Assembly (NCBI GenBank): GCA_938008555.1 | Contig: CALLKE010000215.1 | Coordinates: 1 to 47,320 of the forward strand | DNA length: 47,320 nucleotides | Reading direction: 5' to 3' | Origin: an uncultured Pedobacter sp. | GTDB taxonomy: Bacteria; Bacteroidota; Bacteroidia; Sphingobacteriales; Sphingobacteriaceae | Shown here: piece after piece, positions 43,330 through 47,320 of the stretch | Layout: each line of letters opens with the position of its first letter | How positions within the stretch are numbered: the stretch's first letter is position 1 | The notes under the pieces: model-generated | Databases searched by the model: none | The model's input: the letters and a program-made list of their open reading frames with translations, nothing else | What the model was told of the DNA's origin: nothing | Program-made: the position numbers and the translations under genes

Positions 43330-44793
43330 ATGAATAAGAACCTAATTATATACAATACACTCACTCGAAAAAAAGAATCTTTTAAGCCTCAGAATCCCCC
43401 TCTGGTAGGACTGTATGTTTGTGGACCTACCGTTTACAGCGATGTGCATCTGGGTAATTGTCGCACTTTTATTTCTTTTGACCTCATTTATCGGTATTTA
43501 CTACATCTAGGCTATCAAGTGCGTTATGTGCGTAACATTACTGATGCGGGTCATTTGGAGGGCGATCGTGATGAAGGCGATGATAAATTTGCAAAAAAGG
43601 CTAAGCTAGAAAAGCTGGAACCTATGGAAATCGTACAAAAGTATACGATAGGATTTCATGATATAATGCGTTTATTTAACACCCTCCCTCCTAGTATTGA
43701 ACCTACTGCCACTGGACATATCTCTGAACAAATCGAAATGATTAAGCAAATCATGAATCATGGTTTTGCTTATGAAATCAATGGATCAGTTTATTTTGAT
43801 GTTGAAAAGTATAGTAAGACATCTCATTACACCATTCTTACCAATCGACAATTAGATGATTTACTAGTAAACACCCGCGAGCTTAGTGGACAGGACGAAA
43901 AAAAAGGCCGTTTAGATTTTGCCTTATGGATCAAAGCCAAACCTGAGCATATCATGCGATGGCCCTCACCATGGAGTATTGGATTCCCTGGCTGGCACAT
44001 CGAATGTTCGGCAATGAGTCATAAATATTTGGGTGATCATTTTGACATCCATGGTGGTGGAATGGATTTAGCAGCCACTCATCATACCAATGAGATTGCA
44101 CAATCTGAAGCATGTAATCACAAACAACCAGCAAAATATTGGATGCATACCAATATGCTCACAGTGAATGGAGCCCGAATGTCTAAATCTGCAGGAAATG
44201 GTTTTTTGCCCATGGAGCTCTTTAATGGAAATCATCCATTGCTAAAAAGGGGATATTCGCCCATGACTGTACGGTTTTTTATGCTTCAAGCACATTATCG
44301 CAGTACATTGGATTTTTCAAATGATGCTTTAGATGCGTCTGATAAAGGATATAAACGCTTGATGAATGCTGTAGCATTACTCAACAAATTGAAATCATCT
44401 AACCAATCTGATTTTGATATTCAATCCATCCAAGAGCGTTGCTATGCAGCAATGAATGATGATTTTAACAGTCCAATATTAATTTCAGAGCTATTTGAAA
44501 TCGTACGCATCATCAACAGTATTTATGATGGTAAAGTACAGGCTACTGAAGAAGATCTCAAAATCATCAGAAAGCTCATTCAACATTTCGTCTTTGATGT
44601 TTTGGGATTAAAAGAAGAAGAACACCAAGCAGATGATATGGGTAAAATAGTGGATTGGATCGTTCAACTACGTACAGAAGCAAAAGCAAATCGAGATTTT
44701 GTCACGTCAGATAAAATCCGAATTGGGTTACAGGCTTTGGGTATTCAACTTAAGGATAACAAAGAAGAAACCACTTGGAGCAAAATAAATTAG
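43330..44793 (+). CDS. cysS: Cysteine-tRNA ligase
   Basis: 487 aa, class I aminoacyl-tRNA synthetase. The zinc Cys31 is in YVCGPTVY, the HIGH-type signature is HLGN (40-43), WHIECSAM and HGGGMDL supply further zinc and adenylate contacts, and the KMSKS loop is RMSKSAGN (~282). It charges tRNA-Cys. A 70-base gap with a hairpin precedes it, so it probably has its own promoter. Confidence 0.97.
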   Translation: MNKNLIIYNTLTRKKESFKPQNPPLVGLYVCGPTVYSDVHLGNCRTFISFDLIYRYLLHLGYQVRYVRNITDAGHLEGDRDEGDDKFAKKAKLEKLEPMEIVQKYTIGFHDIMRLFNTLPPSIEPTATGHISEQIEMIKQIMNHGFAYEINGSVYFDVEKYSKTSHYTILTNRQLDDLLVNTRELSGQDEKKGRLDFALWIKAKPEHIMRWPSPWSIGFPGWHIECSAMSHKYLGDHFDIHGGGMDLAATHHTNEIAQSEACNHKQPAKYWMHTNMLTVNGARMSKSAGNGFLPMELFNGNHPLLKRGYSPMTVRFFMLQAHYRSTLDFSNDALDASDKGYKRLMNAVALLNKLKSSNQSDFDIQSIQERCYAAMNDDFNSPILISELFEIVRIINSIYDGKVQATEEDLKIIRKLIQHFVFDVLGLKEEEHQADDMGKIVDWIVQLRTEAKANRDFVTSDKIRIGLQALGIQLKDNKEETTWSKIN

Positions 44794-44821
44794 ATGTTTT
44801 TCAAATACCAGCCATCATCCA

Positions 44822-44829
44822 TAATTTTG
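44822..44829 (+). promoter_or_regulatory. Candidate -7 box upstream of meaB
   Basis: TAATTTTG fits TAnnTTTG and lies 31 bases before the ATG at 44861. There is no clear TTTG in the -33 region. A weak call. Confidence 0.3.
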
Positions 44830-44860
44830 AACACATCATGTATTACTCCCGCTGAGCGAT

Positions 44861-45742
44861 ATGCATCCATTCGAAAATAGCATTAAATCAATGTCAAGTG
44901 ATTTCAGATCGCTCGCTCGCATATTAACACGAGTAGAAAATGATCTATCCGGATCTGCTCAAATTTTAAAAAGCCTCGTACCTCTTCCTATACCCGTTAT
45001 TGGAATTACTGGCCCACCTGGAGCAGGTAAAAGTACTTTGGTGAATCAGCTAATTAATAAGCTCAGTGCTGACGGTAAACGAATTGCCATTTTAGCTATT
45101 GATCCAAGTTCTCCATTCAATATGGGTTCTTTGTTAGGGGACCGAATTCGGATGATAGAACAGTTCAATAAACCAAATGTGTACATCCGTTCTTTGGCCA
45201 CTCGAGGATCTTTGGGAGGTCTGTCTGCAAAAACCATTGAAATGACTGATGTATTAAAATCCGGAGGATTTGATTATATCATCATCGAAACAGTAGGTGT
45301 TGGACAGTCGGAAGTAGAAATAGCAGGTATTGCTGACATCACCATAGTTGTTCTGGTACCTGAATCTGGTGATGAGATTCAAAGCATTAAATCGGGTTTG
45401 ATGGAGATTGCAAATATCTTTGTGATCAACAAAGCAGATCGTGAGGGAGCAGATACTTTTGCCAATAATATCCAAAAATTAGTCCATCAAAAATCCACTC
45501 ACATCCCTGTCATCAAAACAATCGCCGAAAAGGCAGATGGAATTTCTGAACTTTTTGAAGCCATCAAAAACCAGCCCTACTCAGAGAATAAACGAAAACT
45601 ATTTCTTTTAACCGAAAAAGCCTGGAAACTAATCCAGCATAAAAAAATGAGCGGCATCAATAAACAAAAGCTTCAGCAACGTATTGCTGAAGCTTCTAAG
45701 CAAGTTGATTTCAACTTATATCGGTTTATTGAGGCGTTTTAA
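44861..45742 (+). CDS. meaB: Methylmalonyl-CoA mutase-associated GTPase MeaB (ArgK family)
   Basis: 293 aa. G1 is GITGPPGAGKST (~47-58), G3 is in IIETVGVGQSEVEIA (~145-160) and G4 in VINKADREGA (~190); SPFNMGSLLGDRIRM is the family's metal/switch block. MeaB protects and reactivates adenosylcobalamin-dependent methylmalonyl-CoA mutase. The mutase genes are not in the window. Its stop overlaps the convergent aminopeptidase stop by 4 bases, leaving no room for a separate terminator. Confidence 0.93.
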   Translation: MHPFENSIKSMSSDFRSLARILTRVENDLSGSAQILKSLVPLPIPVIGITGPPGAGKSTLVNQLINKLSADGKRIAILAIDPSSPFNMGSLLGDRIRMIEQFNKPNVYIRSLATRGSLGGLSAKTIEMTDVLKSGGFDYIIIETVGVGQSEVEIAGIADITIVVLVPESGDEIQSIKSGLMEIANIFVINKADREGADTFANNIQKLVHQKSTHIPVIKTIAEKADGISELFEAIKNQPYSENKRKLFLLTEKAWKLIQHKKMSGINKQKLQQRIAEASKQVDFNLYRFIEAF

Positions 45743-47055
45743 TTCTTTAATTCTTCTGAAACTGACCATGCATTCATAATACTTTCTATTTCTTCTGCTT
45801 CCACAGGAATGTCTGCCATTAAGTCAATGTTCCCTTCCGACGTAATCAAAATATTATTTTCGAGGCGAATACCTAGCCCCTCCTCTTGAATATAAATACC
45901 GGGTTCGCAAGTCAAAATATTGCCTACTTCAAAAGGTTTATATCTGCTTGCAAAATCATGCACATCCAGGCCGAGATGATGAGAAGTACCATGCATAAAA
46001 TATTTTTTATATAGCGGCATTTTAGGATCTTGTTTGGCCACATCATGCTTATCGAGTAAACCTAATTTAATCAGCTCACTTTGCATGATCTTCCCGATCT
46101 CATCGTGATATTCGTTCCAAATAGTTCCAGCAATTAGCATTTTCCGGGCCTCTCTCATCACATACAAAACAGCATTATACACATCCTTCTGACGTTTTGT
46201 GAATTTACCGTTCACAGGTATAGAACGACTCATATCAGCATTATAATTGGCGTATTCTGCGCCAAAATCAAACAGAATAACATCCCCATCTTTACACACT
46301 TGATTATTGTCATTATAGTGCAACACATTGGCATTTGCTCCAGAAGCAATAATCGGCGTATATGCATGCCCAGTTGCTCGCTGACGTATAAATTCATGAA
46401 TAATCTCTGCCTCAATTTCATATTCTGCAACACCAGGCTTCACAAATTTCAAAACTCGAATAAAAGCGTCTCGTGTGATCGCGCAGGCTTTGCTTGTTAA
46501 TGCGGCTTCAATCGCTGATTTCACTACTCTGAGGTCACGTAAGATAGGTGCTGATCGTTCGTAATGATGTAGTGGATATCTTTCTTTTAAATCTTGAACA
46601 AAACGAAGATCCCGATAAGGGACTGTATGCACATATCGATCGTTCTCATTTGTATTGAGATAAATCGTTTCTGCATAATGGATAATCATTGATACCATAT
46701 TCCAGAAACTATCTACCCAAACAACCTGTTCAATTCCAGAAGCCTTTCTTGCTTCCTCTTTTGTGTATTTATGCCCTTCCCAAATAGCGATTTGTTCACT
46801 TGTTCGTCTCAAAAAAAGGACTTCTCTATACAAAGGATCAGGACAGTCTGGGAATAAAATCAAAATAGTCTGCTCCTGATCAATCCCAGTCAGGTAAAAA
46901 AGATCTGGATTTTGTTTAAATACATACGACTGGTCTCCACTTCTCGGAAATTCGTCATTTGCCTGAAAAATGGCAATCGAGTTATTTCTTAATCTTTCGG
47001 TAAATCGCTTACGATTGTTCTTAAACAATTGTGGGTCTATTGATGGGTATTTCAT
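45739..47055 (-). CDS. Xaa-Pro aminopeptidase family protein (M24B)
   Basis: 438 aa from the ATG at 47055 (MKYPSIDPQLFKNNRKRF); a frame to 47196 adds 47 residues unlike the family. The N-terminal creatinase-type domain is ~1-180. The M24 pita-bread domain has the metal ligands in LFDFGAEYANYNADMSR (two Asp), HGTSHHLGLDVHD (His), LTCEPGIYI (Glu) and GIRLENNILIT (Glu), so two metal ions should bind. It removes an N-terminal residue before proline. It converges on meaB. Confidence 0.94.
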   Translation of the reverse strand: MKYPSIDPQLFKNNRKRFTERLRNNSIAIFQANDEFPRSGDQSYVFKQNPDLFYLTGIDQEQTILILFPDCPDPLYREVLFLRRTSEQIAIWEGHKYTKEEARKASGIEQVVWVDSFWNMVSMIIHYAETIYLNTNENDRYVHTVPYRDLRFVQDLKERYPLHHYERSAPILRDLRVVKSAIEAALTSKACAITRDAFIRVLKFVKPGVAEYEIEAEIIHEFIRQRATGHAYTPIIASGANANVLHYNDNNQVCKDGDVILFDFGAEYANYNADMSRSIPVNGKFTKRQKDVYNAVLYVMREARKMLIAGTIWNEYHDEIGKIMQSELIKLGLLDKHDVAKQDPKMPLYKKYFMHGTSHHLGLDVHDFASRYKPFEVGNILTCEPGIYIQEEGLGIRLENNILITSEGNIDLMADIPVEAEEIESIMNAWSVSEELKN

Positions 47056-47265
47056 AGCAGGGGGCATAAAAAATGATGCATAAATAGGTAATGTGTCAGA
47101 ATGGTAGATGTTGATTTCTAAAAAAGGCAATAAGAGATTGGTTTTATTTGGTGAAGAACATAAACCAACGCTATTGTCCTGATTGCCAAACCACAAAAGT
47201 GGTAAAAAATGGGCTAAGAAGAAACAAAAAAGTGGGTATTACATATGATGCCTAGGCCTACTAGC
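47056..47265. other. Upstream region of the aminopeptidase, no gene seen
   Basis: Noncoding sequence between the aminopeptidase start and the putative IS end at 47266. I see no promoter pair and no RNA gene. CCTAGGCCTACTAG lies near 47251. Confidence 0.4.
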
Positions 47266-47320
47266 GGGAGTGTAAAATAAACTGTGTCAAAGGATAAAAT
47301 GTTGTTGTTATTAAGCTGTT
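47266..47320. mobile_element. Possible IS256-type element end (cut by window edge)
   Basis: GGGAGTGTAAAATAAACTGTGTCAAAGG resembles the terminal inverted repeats of IS256-family elements (GG..TGTAAAATA..TGTGTCAA), recalled from memory. If it is the end distal to the transposase start, the transposase would lie to the right on the minus strand; an open minus-strand frame crosses it without a recognisable domain. Nothing further can be seen before the window ends. Confidence 0.35.

Noticed and set aside
47056..47196. 47-residue N-terminal extension of the aminopeptidase
   Set aside because: The added sequence is unlike M24B proteins, which begin near the chosen start at 47055.

Overview
The window is a mostly core-genome stretch of a low-GC, free-living member of the Bacteroidota, probably close to the Sphingobacteriales or Cytophagales. 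The phylum call rests on the type IX secretion protein SprA in the order ruvA-sprA-gcvH-VanZ, Bacteroidota-restricted families (DUF4296, DUF2480, the DUF6029 barrel, a PG_1098-like methyltransferase), NADP-malic enzyme fused to a phosphotransacetylase domain, and several upstream regions matching the Bacteroidota promoter TTTG-N18/20-TAnnTTTG. The order-level call is an inference. No tRNA, rRNA, CRISPR array or prophage was found.

Left end (1-3215): the 3' part of a short-chain dehydrogenase runs in from the left. A very AT-rich, gene-poor spacer follows, then a TlpA-type thioredoxin and a DUF6029 outer-membrane barrel. 3229-6267 (minus): mutS2 and a DUF4296 lipoprotein. 6313-10236 (plus): a YggS PLP protein, a GNAT acetyltransferase, aspartate kinase and a PG_1098-like SAM methyltransferase. 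A foldable three-way-junction sequence precedes lysC, and a GC-rich repeat lies between lysC and the methyltransferase. cspA (minus) faces the methyltransferase across a shared terminator.

10838-20712: an Rrf2 regulator (plus) with a palindrome just before its start; a minus operon YbbR-coaE-MBL exonuclease; ilvE; a stand-alone HsdR_N nuclease-like protein (plus); an IscS/NifS cysteine desulfurase; the iron-uptake operon feoA-feoB with a SprT-like protease gene behind it; then VanZ and gcvH. 20781-31123 (minus): sprA (2384 aa), ruvA and maeB. 31247-34754 (minus): a PpiD/SurA-like chaperone, DUF2480 and DUF3108, suggesting envelope work. 34934-38356 (minus): a two-gene C39-peptidase ABC exporter (HlyD adaptor plus ABC protein) with no visible precursor peptide. 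38672-45742 (plus): mutL, two rhomboid proteases, an EEP phosphodiesterase, cysS and the MeaB GTPase. A Xaa-Pro aminopeptidase (minus) follows, and the last ~55 bases look like an insertion-sequence end.

Functional themes are DNA repair (mutS2, mutL, ruvA, MBL exonuclease), iron and sulfur handling (feoAB, cysteine desulfurase, Rrf2), envelope biogenesis and secretion (SprA, PpiD-like, DUF3108, C39 exporter, TlpA/DUF6029) and amino-acid metabolism (lysC, ilvE, gcvH). I found no clearly new multi-gene system. The best leads are the TlpA/DUF6029 pair, whose barrel has only two cysteines in a single CX4C; the structured sequence before lysC; the palindrome overlapping the feoAB promoter; and the exporter without a substrate.
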